A DNA stretch of 64,000 nucleotides, taken from assembly GCF_022376445.1 (NCBI RefSeq), contig NW_025954979.1, forward strand, positions 62,001 to 126,000. The letters are read 5' to 3'. This DNA comes from Fomitopsis serialis (Eukaryota > Basidiomycota > Agaricomycetes > Polyporales > Fomitopsidaceae). Under the pieces are notes generated by a model. It did no database searches and was not told the origin of the DNA. It saw only the letters and a list, made by a program, of their open reading frames with translations. Below are positions 22,701 through 34,519 of this stretch, piece after piece (position 1 is the first letter of the stretch; each line of letters opens with the position of its first letter). The position numbers were made by a program, and so were the translations under genes.

Positions 22701-25700
22701 ACACCTCCCCTCTATCAGCACCTATAGTAGAGTCACTTTCACCACCCGATTTCGGACTAGGCAGTACGACAGTCACAACGGCTTGCTCATCCACCACAAG
22801 ATTTGGTATCTTCTGAGGCACTGGCGTAGCTTCTGGTGCCTTCTCGGGGAGTGTCTCAGACTCTGACGCATCTGACGCTGACGACGTAGACGTGAAAGAG
22901 TCGCCGGTAGCTCGTCTGATGGTGATAGGTGTATTGTCTTCCGCTTCAGAGACGTTGTGGTCCTTTTCCAGTGACCCGTAATGTCCATAGTACCCAGGCT
23001 TCCGTGGCCCAGGAAAGAACCCTCTGACAGACCCGAAGGCCGACGCTTTCCGGCTGCCACGATCGAGAGGCTGCGTCAGCCTCGGCTTCGGGAGCTTGTC
23101 GAAGTCTTGCTGCCATGCAACAATCTTGTCTTGGCGATATGCTCGAACTTGGTTCAACGCAAGAGTATCTGTTGGAGGCGTCTCACGGTAGATCCTGTTG
23201 ATCAGCCTGGCAATGTCCTGCTTCTCCCATTCTGCTTTGCTGATCAGGATGTTGACCTCCGCGGTTAGTCTTGCGTCTGCTTCCTCGTCCCCTGTGGCGG
23301 CATCGATGTTGATGAGCTTGAGGTCGTCGATCAAAGCGGTGTACCAGAGTTCATTGCGACGATTAAGGCGCTCAAAATCAGTGTTCCTGATCTCCAGCTG
23401 GGTTTCAGGGCGAACGCGGATGCGCATGGGAGGGTAGACGATCTCGTGCAAAGTGATTGGGTCCGCCTGGAATCGTACAGTCATGCCGCGGATCGCAAAG
23501 TATCGGATGTGATGCTGGTAGATGTTGTGCTGGCACCCTGCTCCTTGGACAAGCTGGACGTCTGCTGGGTAGAAGTGGAGCTCCAAGAACTTCGCAAACG
23601 AGTACCTCTGCATCTCTGGAGATACGGGGATGAAGGGCGTAGCCAATCGACATAGCCGGCAAACACTCCAGGTGATGATGCCGTCGTTAGCAGACGTGCG
23701 ATTAACGATTTGTCCATCCCATTGCTCGACCACGACGAGAAGTCGCGTCTCGTTGTGGACGTACACCCTGCCGTGACGGGCCAAGGGCTCATTACAGCTC
23801 TTGTTGTCGCAGATCGCCTTCGGGTCCAGAAACAGAACGAGGGTGTCCATGACGGTCTTCTCTATGAACTGACCCAAAGTGCAGTCGTTTTCCCCATAGA
23901 AGGTGATGTATCTGAGCTTCGGAGGGAAGCACGCCCTATGCAAACCAAGCTCAGTGGTCGGCATCGTAGCCTCCCACAAGCTGATGCACTGATATTTCTC
24001 CACATTGAAATCGTCATTGTTCTTCCGAAGGTACCATTCCCAGATCCGTCGCTGTTCAGCGTGTTGCCACTTCACATAGCTGAGACGGCTCTCAAGCCGT
24101 ATGTCCTCAACCGTTTTCAGTTGTGTCGGGGCTTCTTCGGCAGGGGTCAGAGGGACTGGAGAAGCTGCGACGACTTGTGAGACTGTCGGAGTCAGGTCGA
24201 AATAGCCAGGACCGTCTCTGGGCAAATTTGCAACAGTGGGGGTTGTAAGGATGTCTGGCATGTGCAGCGACTCGATCTGCGCCGCGATGTCGTTTGGATC
24301 TGGAGTTTCTGCCCGTCCCGCGGTGATAGTTGCCTCTTGGCCATGCGTGATCGTCTCTTCCTGCCTATGCTCTGACGTAGCTGTCTCCTCCCTGTGGACG
24401 ATCTCGTCCTCCCATTCTCGCTTAACCCGGAAAAGCTCGTCGTCAAGCTCCTTCAGCCGTCGTATGGGGTATGGCGGCGGGAATCGGAGTGTCGCAGACA
24501 CCGATATGAACGTCCTGCGATATGGCTCGAGGGACTCCTCGATCCGTTTGGAGAGGCGTAGCTGCTCCGCCTCCTCGTCTGGCAGGTCGTCCATGTTGGA
24601 GTGTGCCTCGGCATGGTTCTCGGATATACCGCTGAGAGGCGATGAAGCTGACTGCAGCTTCGGCGCAATAACGTAAGGGGCGGGGTGGACGAGCTAGGGC
24701 CGGATATGGGCACCGAGGGGTAGGCTGTCTGCGCAGGCGTAGCTTCCGCGTGAGGGCGGGCAAGGTGATAACCGAGTCCTTCCACAGATGCGTCTCCAGT
24801 TTCAGGTTGCGCACTATGAACGCGAGGAAACGAGTGACCTTCTTCACTCGCCGGAGAGTATCATGTCGCCGCCCCTCAAGACGATTGTGCAGCCCATCTC
24901 CGGGTTACATCCTTCGAAGCGCATGTATGTCTTCCGCCGACCAGGGATGAGGGGGTGATCGAATGTCTGAATGCGGAAGCGGGTACAGTGGCCCAGACGG
25001 GGTTCCAAGGCGAGCTTGTCCATTGAGGAGAACACGTCGCCCTGCGTCATCCTCGCAACGAACTGTACCGCAGAAGGTTTGACGGTCCTGGCGACGGCGA
25101 TCCGATGTTTGGCTAGTGCATCGAGCGCGAGCCTCGAGACAGATTTCTCCGCCAATACGACATGTGGACGCAACGCAGCGATACGAGTGGCAAGGTTGCC
25201 GAGGTAGTCCTTCTCTTGCCGTAGAATCTGACCGAAGTGCATGTACTGCCCCTCCACCCTGTGAAACTCGAGCGGAAATGTGACCAACATCACGCGTGGG
25301 TTACGCTGCGTCCTCAGCATCTGCTTGTGCGCGACGTTTTTCGTGATGACCGCCCCATCAACGTACTCCGAATCCCTTGGTGCACCACCCGGAATCTTCT
25401 TGATCTTCACGTACCGTCGGACATCCATGTCCGCACCCTGGCGTTGTGGATGCGCCGTAAACGTGAGCTCGCGTGCGATTCGTAGGCTGAGCGTGAGCAA
25501 GGTCTCTTCCCACTCTCCGACGTTGGGTATCTGCTCGGCCGTCAGCAGCTGCCTGAGCATGATCCGGAGGTGGAACATGGAGATGAGATTGAGTTCCTGG
25601 GCATAACTGGACCATGGCTCAACCCCTGCATGTATCAAAGTTTCACGAAATGCACTTACGCCGTGCTCTCGCGCCTCATCCGCCACCCCGGTTCGCCGAA

Positions 25701-27193
25701 ATTGAAATTCTCGTTCAGTCGACTCTGCACTCTACTGCGAATGAATGGAGTCGAAGGATCGAAGTCGGCGTATGAGTTGAATCGCGACCTGAGCATTCCT
25801 GGGCTCTCAAACGGATGGCTATGATCCGGAGAACTAGCCGGGAACTGCACCGAGCTCGTCGCGCCATCCATCGATACAGGGACTGTGACGGGAAAGTCGA
25901 TGGGTGTCTTCGCCCCCGGAGCGGTTGGAGAGTCGTCATTGTTGAACCTCTCCGACAGTGCAAGGTTATCCTTGTCCTCTTCCGCGAAGGTACGGCGGAA
26001 AGGGACAGGATTCTCTCGAATCGTCCTATCACCGCGGAAGTCGTCGAAGGGCGTAGCTGGTTCGAACGATAGAAAGGCATCACTGAAGCCAGGATGCCTT
26101 TTAGTCTCGGCGATGGAGAACAGATTGAACGGCTCATCCGTACGTCCAAACAGCTGTGACGCAGCAAACGGAGACTGGGGCTGGTTTGCGAGGGAAAATG
26201 AAAACGAGTCGGAACCGAATTGACCGAGTTGGTGCGTGGCGAAGGGTGAAGCCATACTAGACGTGACGGACCGTCCGTCGTCGTCGTCGTCATCGCCCAC
26301 CTTGGCCACTTCTCCAAGCAGAGGTTACAAACGCGGACCATGCCCTCCTGCCCGAAGCGGCGCCCTTGATCACATTGGATGCGCAGCGAGAACAGAAGAC
26401 CTGCCCGCAAATACGACAGTGGTGCTTCCGACGCCATGCCGTGAACACACTCTTGCAGTCGTAGCATTCCTTACACAACTTGTCGTCCATCCAATAGTCC
26501 CGAGATAACCTACAGCACATTGAGCTTGCTATGGTACACGCGAACGACACACACTCACCCTCTCCTCGTATCCTTCGTATCACTTTAGAAACGGAAGCGA
26601 CCTTCTAGACTACCCTGCGTCCTGATGCTTCTGGCATCACTGTCCTGGATAGGAAATCCCGGGATGGCTGTACCATACACGCCGCCGTCCGGAGTGTCTG
26701 GGGTATAGAGGGATCCATTGCGAGATGGCGGTCTGTCGTAGTCAATGTCGTATGAAGGGGTCTCGGATACGACTGGAGTTAGCGACACCTGCGGAGGAGC
26801 AGGACGCGACGCGGCGACATTGAAGCGGTTGCTCCGGTCCGAGGACTTGTTCGACTGGTTGGAGGTCGCATTCGATAGGGAGGGGCGTCGTTGCTCAGCC
26901 GTTTGCCCTGTCTGTGCATAACCGGTATTGGAGGGCCCAGGAGTGCCAGACGTGACAGCTGACTGCAGAGGAGCTGCGAGGGTGTTTCGAACCTTGGAAA
27001 ATAGCGACGTTACTAGGGCATAAGAGGACTGGTCGTGCTCATCTTCTTCGGAGAATGGATTGAAAGAAGTGAGGCTCGTTACATCGTCGACGATCTTGGT
27101 GCTACTGCGTGAGCGAGTGGACGGCTCGCTGGACGAAGGAGGATGTGCATTAGTAGAACTAGAAGAACCTGCAGTAACCGACGAGGAGTCCAT
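19771..27193 (-). CDS. FAB1: 1-phosphatidylinositol-3-phosphate 5-kinase (Fab1/PIKfyve)
   Basis: This enzyme makes PI(3,5)P2 on endosome and vacuole membranes. The N-terminal exon has [20 protein letters not shown], conserved in fungal Fab1. The FYVE zinc finger (about 26.3-26.58 kb) shows [20 protein letters not shown], then [17 protein letters not shown], with the last Cys pair in [10 protein letters not shown] Cpn60/TCP-1 domain follows (24.84-25.69 kb; [16 protein letters not shown]). Next is a Cys-rich region (23.4-24.1 kb; [20 protein letters not shown]), and then a low-complexity linker. The C-terminal lipid kinase holds [32 protein letters not shown] (about 20.38-20.42 kb), VMDYSLVVG and [19 protein letters not shown]. 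The last intron gives [15 protein letters not shown] and a stop after DLWPDW. A base seems lost near 26357-26362 inside the FYVE finger. Confidence 0.95.
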
Positions 27194-27450
27194 CCGCGCG
27201 TCGACAAACGCTGGCTCTATAGTCTACGCCGTATGCAGCGCGTTAGAGATGGAGGGGCAGGCAAAGGAGCATGATGATGTCTGAACAGACAATATGGCTG
27301 CAGGACGTCAAGCCATGCAAGCGCTCCATTCACATGCACTACAGCAGAGCGCCCGTTTTACGAGCCTGACTGAGGCCACGCTTTCACCCAGTTTCGCCTT
27401 ACTTCTAGACGACTTTGCATTGTGTGCTCACCTTGGTACTATTCTCACCA
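27194..27450. promoter_or_regulatory. Bidirectional promoter region Fab1 / MED11
   Basis: The two start codons are 257 bp apart and point away from each other, so this spacer must carry both promoters. No TATA box was recognised. Confidence 0.55.
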
Positions 27451-28099
27451 ATGGCCGCAAACGGGAGCGCACCCATGACCACGGATAACCAGACTAACGA
27501 CGAAGTTGGTATGGACCCCATATGGGTGTCCAGTCGCACAGCGCGACAGATATATGCTCTGGGAGAGGTCGAGAAGGTGCGGTGTCCAGACCAGTAGAGT
27601 GCGAGCAGGGGCTGAGGTCATATACGACAGGATATCAGCCGGCTGCTCACTCTAGCAGCCTCGTCCATGTCCCTGTTAACTCTTCCTCAAACGGACGGCC
27701 CGGAGGATGGTTTACCGCAGGGTGGCGAGCGATCTGAACAGTTTGTCCTGGAAGTGAGCGAGTATTTCGAGAGACTTGACGTGAGCCCTCCACTGCTTGT
27801 CCTGCTATCCGGTATTCACGATGCCACCTCAGGCCATCCACATAGCCATCCGTTCCTCCCTTGCCCACATCCGACAATCCCGCATCGCACCATCCGCCAT
27901 TAACGCGCCGCCTCCAGGGTTCATTCCGCCTGCGCTTGGTGTGGGCGTGCCGTCTGCTGACGGCGACTATGATAAAGGCAGCCGCGGACTGCAAGAAGAA
28001 CGGGTGGAGCGCGACGCTTGGAAAGCTATTTTGGACGCACTAACTCGCTTGAAGGATGCTAAAGAGCGAGAAGCAGCGGAAGATGACATGGACGAGTGA
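27451..28099 (+). CDS. MED11: Mediator complex subunit 11
   Basis: MED11 belongs to the Mediator head module, which links activators to RNA polymerase II. Three exons fit in frame: 27451-27576, 27631-27780 and 27833-28099, joined by GT-AG introns of 54 and 52 nt. The product is about 180 residues. It shows the family N-terminal helix WVSSRTARQIYALGEVEKDI, then SLLTLPQTDGPEDGLPQG, EQFVLEVSEYFERLD and the C-terminal IAIRSSLAHIRQSRIAPSAI. The end is charged and helical (EERVERDAWKAILDALTRLK). No slip is needed. It is divergent from Fab1 and convergent with the cofactor A gene, with only 78 bp between stops. Confidence 0.85.
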
Positions 28100-28177
28100 T
28101 GTTATGCATGGTCTACGCTACATAGGGCATAAGGTATGTACATGGATGGTCTTGCTTCTCGGTATCTTATTAGCGTC

Positions 28178-28677
28178 TCAGATGCTGACTGTCTCAAGAG
28201 TCTCCTGGGCAGCAATGAGCTCAGGGTCTGCGTGCAGTTCTGGCACCTTCTCCGCTGCTACCTGCAGAGTCGTGTCAATAACCGTGGCGACCACTCACAA
28301 CGACACACTCACCGTCACCTCGCGCAGGTCCTGGACGGTAGTTCCGAGCCGGTTGGATGTGTCGTGGATCATCCTCTGCGACTCTTCGAGCATTCGCCTC
28401 TGGGTGAATGGCGAACACGTTGGGACGTTTGGGGGGCAACTCATGAGGACGTCCACGTACCGTGTTCTTGATATCCCAATCTTCTGCATTGTCCGCGATG
28501 AATTTGTTTAACTTACGCGTGAGGTCCTCTTCTTCCTTCTGATAGGACTTGTGCTCTTTGTACAACCTGCAGCGATGATGTCAGACTGCGTCCCGTGTTG
28601 GCAGCAGAGGGAACAGACCGTTTAGCAGAGCCAGTCTTGATCTTGAGTTGACGACGGAGTGCTGCAACGTCGCTCAT
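28178..28677 (-). CDS. TBCA: Tubulin-specific chaperone A (cofactor A)
   Basis: Cofactor A captures beta-tubulin during tubulin folding in the cytosol. Exon 1 (28677-28619) encodes MSDVAALRRQLKIKTGSAK. Exon 2 starts at 28566 with LYKEHKSYQKEEEDLTRKL and NKFIADNAEDWDIKNT. Exon 3 gives RRMLEESQRMIHDTSNRLG and TTVQDLREVT. A final exon reads VAAEKVPELHADPELIAAQE and stops. All introns are GT-AG and about 50-65 nt, and the frame is kept throughout. The length, about 120 residues, and the all-helical composition match the family. Confidence is high. Confidence 0.92.
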
Positions 28678-28783
28678 GGTAGGGTAAGAGACTTGGATGA
28701 TCCGACTTGTGGTGGCAATGAGTAGCTTTATTTAAGTACAAGCTGGCCTGGGCAGATCATGATCGATGGCGTGTAAGTAGTGC

Positions 28784-28836
28784 GTCAATTGTTTCCGAGT
28801 GTAGTACTACTTTAGGCAGGTCGGTGCGAAGGCCAC
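28784..28836 (+). repeat. 53-bp direct repeat, copy A
   Basis: It matches copy B 1.15 kb downstream at 49 of 53 positions, in the same orientation and without gaps. All four differences are transitions and all fall at CpG dinucleotides of one copy or the other. Confidence 0.85.
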
Positions 28837-29229
28837 CAGCCCAGGCTCCGAAAGCCATCCAGAATGTTCTCGTTCATACATGTCGCTGGAGGGCCACATC
28901 CGAAGTAAAAACTGATATTAAACGCTTGAACATACTAGTGTATGTGGAATCATGCCAGCCAATGAACACTGCAGGACTTGGCCCACAACTGGTCGCCGAG
29001 CGAGCGCTTATTGACTATGTACTTGTACTTAGCGTACCCCTATGCTAGGTCTTATTCAGTATTTACTGGAGTGCTCGATCGTCTGCAAGGACAACCACCC
29101 ATCCTGATTCCTCAAGGCCTCACCGGCACCATCTACTGAACGCCAGAGGTGCGCTCCGACGGCATTGTTGCTCTGTTGTGATCTCTGTCGTCCGCTCGCT
29201 TTCGAAGAAGGTCTTACAATCACTGGCAC

Positions 29230-29675
29230 CATGGACTCGGGATCGCGCAAGTCCCAGTCGAACATCAACCTATATTATAGCGGCCAGCTGGAATGCGACC
29301 TCCGTAATGCATTACTGAAGTGGCGAGACGAGGAGACTGAGAGTTGCTACGGTGCCGCTGGTCCAATGTATCGTCGATTGCGCTCATGCCGGCAAGCTCT
29401 CGACGCTGGACGACTTCAAGCGCGAAGTCGCATCAACAAAGGATTGGGCGGAACGGTATGCCGAATATGTCCTTCAGATGGTACACGAGGTGTACCCTCT
29501 GCCACCAGAAGAGGCTGGCATGGCCGGTACGGGGAATGTGGAAGTGCAGGAAGCAGGCGATGACGAGGTGTCAAGCGATGACCTACGAGAACCCAAGCGC
29601 AAGGCAAAACAACCTGTGACCGGTGCAAGCAGATCGGCCATAACAGTGCAGTCAATCGTCTTGATAGTGCCGTGA
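29230..29675 (+). other. Possible degraded coding segment of unknown family
   Basis: Two frames on this strand carry protein-like text that seems to belong together. The first gives LYYSGQLECDLRNALLKWRD; about 100 bp later another frame gives QCIVDCAHAGKLSTLDDFKR and EYVLQMVHEVYPLPPEE, followed by an acidic then Lys-rich tail. This organisation resembles short accessory domains that occur in many copies in agaricomycete genomes, but I cannot name the family. The segment lies between two repeat copies. It could be a decayed mobile-element or helicase-associated domain, or a small real gene with an intron. Confidence 0.3.
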
Positions 29676-29930
29676 CATCTACTCACTTCATGAGAAAGGC
29701 CGTGATAGGAACTGCCCTGCGCTGGCGCAAAGCGCGAATACAGGTGCAGTCGTGGCAAGCCCAGTTGGTGTGGCAGATGACGCCGTCGCGACTGTGATGC
29801 AAAGCAAGCAATAGTGACTTATGTGAATTGGTACGTGCAGATCACTCAAGTATCGAGGTTACCATCCTCAAGGCCTCACCATTAGTTTCTTCCTCAGCAG
29901 GGGCCGCTCCACTGACTCGGAGGAGATCGT

Positions 29931-29983
29931 GTCGATTGTTTCCGAGTGTAGTACCGCTTTAGGCAGGTCAGTGCGAAGGCCAC
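29931..29983 (+). repeat. 53-bp direct repeat, copy B
   Basis: Partner of copy A upstream. Flanks outside the 53 bp do not match, so the repeat ends are sharp, as expected for a short dispersed or terminal repeat remnant. Confidence 0.85.
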
Positions 29984-30493
29984 ATTTGCCTTTCAGTCAA
30001 CCCAATTTTAGGCGTGGCACGACTCACAACTCTAGTGGTTCGCGGGAGCGTGGTGGTTGTACACGCCGGTCGATCAGGAGAGAGCGAAGCACGCCTCTTT
30101 ACACATCTGATGAAGCCTACAGACGGTGCCAATACCCACGCCGGCACCGCACCGACGGACTTATTCTAGCTTAGATTGCAGTGATACCGATGTTGGGGGT
30201 TCACTCGCACGCAAGGGACGTTCGGGCGTAGAGCTCATATCATTGTCATCAGTACAAACGAGGATCGCGTACTGGTCGTAACTAGACTGGTCAACAAATG
30301 CAAGGGATACATCCGGACCATGCCCCAGAACGAGCTAGCGAGCTGCGAGAATGATGGGTAGCAAAAAAAGGATCGACAAGGTAACTCGAGCTGCGTGGGG
30401 CATGGTACAGCGGGCAATAGTACTAGGACTACGTACAGCACTGGCATGGGTGACAGTTCCGGGGCATGAGTTGAGGCGTAAGATGATACAGTC

Positions 30494-30977
30494 GTGAGTC
30501 TAGTCGAGTCGAGTCAGTCAGTGTCTGCGCAGAAGCTCAAGGCCTGCAAGCAGGCCGAGCAGCGCGCGGACGAGCAGACGGACGGCGCTCCAACAACATC
30601 AGCTGCGCACGGTGCATCGACGACATCCATAGCCGCGTTCGCCACGCTCTATCTCACCGTCGCGCATGAACTAGCACGCGTGAAGGGAGAACTGAGCAGG
30701 CAGAAGGTAGCGAGGACGAAGGCGGACGCGATGCGCGCAGGAGTTGATAGTGCGGACGGACGAGAGAAACGATGTATCATCACTTGACGTCCCCATCCTT
30801 GCCGTGTCTTCCCTGGCTGGTTGCCGTCAGCTGTACTGGGAGCAGCGAGTCAGTCGCGGTGCGCATGGACCAGGCGGCACGCGAGGACTTGTCGAGGAAG
30901 GTGCCAATAGCCAAGGTGAGAAAACGGAATAGAGGACGGGGGAGATGCGGCTCAGCGAGAGCGGCGACGGTGATCAA
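30494..30977 (+). other. Possible small coiled-coil protein gene
   Basis: An open frame has coherent, non-repetitive helical text: AQKLKACKQAEQRADEQTDG, then AAFATLYLTVAHELARVKGE and LSRQKVARTKADAMRAG. It is followed by a possible GT-AG intron (about 30,750-30,829) and a basic continuation containing MDQAAREDLSRKVPIAK. No family is recognised. The upstream sequence has short GAGTC-like tandem runs. It may be a real lineage-specific gene; the evidence is only amino-acid texture and length. Confidence 0.3.
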
Positions 30978-30999
30978 GCGCCGTCACTTCCGCAAGTAG

Positions 31000-31792
31000 C
31001 AAGGATAGGAGGTATGGCGTATGGCGGAGTGGGTAGCCCTTAGACGAGGACTGCGGCGTAATCGAGGTCGTAATCGTTCGAAAGTCGGGGGAAATGCGTA
31101 AATGAGAGCGTGTTGACATCCAGGAGCCAATGTGTCGGCACGCCGCTGGCGAGGCACGGAACCACAGCTAAGTGGTCGTCGCCATCAGCCAACAAGCGCA
31201 GGGCGGGACTGAGTCGGATGAGCGGTAGGGGACAACGACAACGAAAAACAAGAAAGCGCACACAGCAGGGCGAGGCACTGCGCATCACTGGGGACACGAC
31301 CAATGCGCCTCGAGCTCTCCGCCGCGGTCTTGCGTCAGTGTCGTGTCGCGCCTCCGCATCGAACCCAACTGCGGGCGCCGTCTTCGTGGGTGAATCGTGT
31401 CGATCTCGTGGGGCTCGGCCGCCGGGCATTCCAAGAACTAGTTGTCGAACAGGCGTGCGTCGCCGACGCAGAGGCCGACCTAGCTTCGTCTCGTCGTGAG
31501 CGCCACTCGAAAGGGGTAAACGTGGACGGGTCATGAAGGCGTAACGATGCGGGGGATGGTGGTGATAATAATGCGGGGTGAAGATGCCGGTATGAAGGGA
31601 ATAAAAATGGGTAAAAATGCAATGTGGGATATGCATGAAATAGTCCATGGTTGTCGTAAGCACCCTGCAGGCCTGGCAGGAGCGTCTCCAGTCTCATGAT
31701 ATCATCGTATACACGTTAGAATAGTCCATGTCTGCAGTTGCTCGCACGTCCGGACGCGCTTGACGAGCTTTTGCGGCGAGTCGTCGAGACGC
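31000..31792. other. 3' flank of the first bHLH gene
   Basis: No gene supported. A 207-codon open frame exists on the minus strand but it is low in structure and overlaps open frames on the other strand; I consider it chance. Confidence 0.4.
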
Positions 31793-32804
31793 TCAGTATA
31801 CCGGCGCCGAGGACTGCTGAGCGGCGGCGACGGCGGAAGCGGCTGCGGCGTGACGCTGCTCAGCGGTGCCGAGCATGAGCGCCTCGTTGACGTGTCGGAG
31901 ACGGGCGGTCTCGGCCTCGGCTGCCTGCAATCTCGTCTGCAACTGCTGCTGGGTCATCTCGAGGTAGCGAATGTGTGTGGTCGCTGCCAAAGTCATTAAT
32001 TATCATGAAATACAGGGACAATGAGAAGGCCGCTTACCGCGATCCAGCAGGGAGACCTTGCTCGACTTCTGGTTAGACACCGGCAGAGCGTCCTTGAGAC
32101 GGCGATAGCCGTCACGGAGCTCATCGCGCCTCCGCTGCTCCGACTCGATGCGCTGACGACGGATCTCCTCGCGACGCATGTCGTTGTTCGCCAACGTACT
32201 CGTGGGGTTGAAATCAGCGTCGTCGTCGCTGTCAAACTCCTCGGAGCCCTTGCTCCGCTTCTTCTGCTGCTGCTGGCGCACAGATGTACGCGTCACAGGA
32301 GCAGCGAGTGGGTTGAAGCGGTGCGAGCGGGGAACAGCCGCCAAAGAACCAGGTGGGGCAGAAGGACCAGGCGAGTGCGTGCCACTGCCGCGGCGGCTCC
32401 GGCCAGAGGCGACACTGTCGGAGGACAGATCGCCGGTGCTGAGGTTCGAGAGGGCGCCGGGGTAGATGCCGGTGGGCGTGAACGGACGCGCGGGGGACCC
32501 AGTCGTGTAGGACGGGCTCGATGTGTACGTGTACTCGTTCAGACCGTTGGAGAGGTTAAGCGAGTTGAACCCCAGACGCGGCGAGCCACCGGCGGGCGGA
32601 ACTGTCAATCAAAGTCAAAACCTGACAAACGCGCACTTTGACGGCACGACTTACGGCCCATGGCAGACACATTAAATGGCGAGTGCGGGTACTGGAGGTA
32701 GTCAAGACCCGACAGCGCGTCATAGTTGCCAAAGTTGGAGGTGTCCATGAAATCAGAGGGGTCCTAGAGTGGTCCATAGCGTGTTCGAGGGGCGCGGTCT
32801 CCAT
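31793..32804 (-). CDS. bHLH-zip transcription factor (paralogue 1)
   Basis: A nuclear DNA-binding regulator is implied by the basic helix-loop-helix region: RRQRIESEQRRRDELRDGYR, LKDALPVSNQKSSKVSLLDR, then after a 54-nt intron (31984-32037) THIRYLEMTQQQLQTRLQAA with a heptad leucine pattern. The N-terminal half has DTSNFGNYDALSGLDYLQYP and Ser/Pro-rich text; the C-terminus is Ala/Gln rich and ends SSAPVY. Another intron lies near 32600-32655. The chosen start (METAPLEH) requires one G to be missing near 32763, giving HSRDPSDFMD; otherwise the first in-frame Met is at 32748. Targets are unknown. The same core is found in a second gene 8 kb away. Confidence 0.88.
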
Positions 32805-34519
32805 TGCAAACAGATGCGGACGTGAGCGAGAGTGTGCGAGTATCACAGATATTGCGGGGATGTGTACAGATGACGATGCAAATAAATGAGACTGAAATAT
32901 GCCAGGTGCCTATTCGGGACCGCGCGGGAGACATGTCAGGTTATTGTATGCGGGTTGTGAGGACGTTACGTACGACGAGAGTACAACAAAAATGCCGGGT
33001 TGTACTGGATGCAGCGAGAACAAGAGGACAATAACTAAGAAAGGAACCGGCGGAGGGGGCGGCGGATGGCGGGACGGAGGGAGGGGATAAGGGACGAGAG
33101 GGAAGGCCAGGAGAGCTATATACCCCGAGACGGATATGCCGCCTCAGACGCTGCCTCGTGTGTGTGACGGGATGCGGTAACGCGTGACACACCGTGACGC
33201 GCCGCCGGAAATGCCTCCGCGCGTGACAGTAATGAAATGGTTCCGCGCCCAGTTGAAGCAGCGTTCTCACTCTCTGCCCTGGCCTGCGTCGGAGTCCTCC
33301 CCATCAGCCGACAGCGTCTCCTCGCCCTCCTGCCAATCCTCCACACGCTCAGCCTTCATTTCCCCGTCTCCCCGGCCCAGCGGTGTCCCACTCGCCACGC
33401 ATTGCCTCCGCAAAGCATATCACCACCACCCTTCGCCCGGGTACCCCGCTTCTCGGTCCACTCCGCGAAGTTTTGCCTTTCGAACGCTGATCGTGGTCCT
33501 CTTCGTCCGTTCACACATCACACACAGCTCGTCTGGGTGGACACTCGACTCACCTAGCAGCATCGCCCTCCGGGATCCGGGTGCGCACGGACCTCTCCTG
33601 CTGGCCCACTCGCCACGTCGGGGGCCGCGCGCTATTACCCCCAATTTACGTACCCAGTCCCCGTACCGCCCCTCCATCGATCGCTGCTACCTTATCTTCA
33701 TATCACCGCTTCCCTCCTCCCGCAAAGGCAGGCAAGGGCGTCGAGCCTCTATTCCGAACCCTCCCAGCCGCCCTTTCCCCAGGTGCGCCCATCTGCTCAG
33801 GTCAGCCAGACATCTCAGCGCTATCCCTTCTCAGGCGACCGCACCTACGCTGCCGAGCCATCGGCCAATCCTATCCACCCGTCCCCTCTTTAGCGACGCC
33901 TCATGGCCGCGAGCCAGCCCAGCGTTCACATCGTTGTTTTCATTTCCCTTTTGCCGGGCTGCGTCCCACTCCTCTTCTTTCGCCCTTCATTTGGCATCCT
34001 CATCTGGCTTTCCCGTTCCCTTCCAGACGACCTTCCTTCGCTGTTCCGATCAAATCCCCCATGTGCATCTATCCAACGCCTGTTGTCTTCTCGCCTAGAA
34101 TAATACAATTCGGCAGAAAAGGAATATACGTCTCTTCCTCAGCCTGTGTCTTTATTCTTTCACATCGGACGGACCCAGGTTGCGGAACGTTCACGATAGT
34201 TGCTGTCGTAACTCCGTGTCACTTGACGGCCCAGGCTGAGCAGTAACGTTATATTGATTGTCCAGCGAGCGCCCCGCTTTCGCAGAGCGCGCGCTCAATC
34301 GAAAGGTAGACTGGAAGCATAGAATCACTAGGCACGGAGCGTCATAACGAGTCGTCAGATATAGCAATAAGTCAGGCGTAACGGGGTCGTAAGTCGTGAC
34401 GGGTCGTGACGAGAGCAAAGCCGGAACCAAGTGCGACAAACAAAGGGTGAGCGAACAAAACAGAAGTGTTCGGGGTATGAAGTGAGTCCGCATCGGCGAG
34501 ACACGCGCATTTCCGGCTC
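32805..34519. other. Pyrimidine/purine-skewed upstream region of bHLH paralogue 1
   Basis: Next to the gene, about 33,010-33,110, the coding strand is CT-rich, like leaders of strongly expressed fungal genes. From 33.18 to 34.1 kb the plus strand is rich in C and T, so stop codons are rare and long open frames appear in two frames at once. I see no family resemblance in any of them and treat the stretch as regulatory or noncoding. Confidence 0.45.

Larger units (their letters stand above)
28678..30470. other. Gene-poor stretch with repeat pair and possible element relic
   Basis: After the cofactor A promoter there is no gene with a clear family. The stretch contains two copies of a 53-bp direct repeat and, between them, a protein-like open stretch, both listed separately. 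A 15-nt string (CCTCAAGGCCTCACC) also occurs twice, near 29110 and 29867. Together these suggest remains of a repetitive element. Confidence 0.5.

Noticed and set aside
31040..31663. 207-codon open frame on the minus strand after the first bHLH stop
   Set aside because: No motif, overlaps open frames on the other strand, and lies where a 3' UTR is expected.
33184..34246. Long open frames of 304 and 221 codons on the plus strand
   Set aside because: They overlap in different frames within C/T-rich DNA where stop codons are rare; the products are Ser/Pro/Arg/His-rich without motifs.
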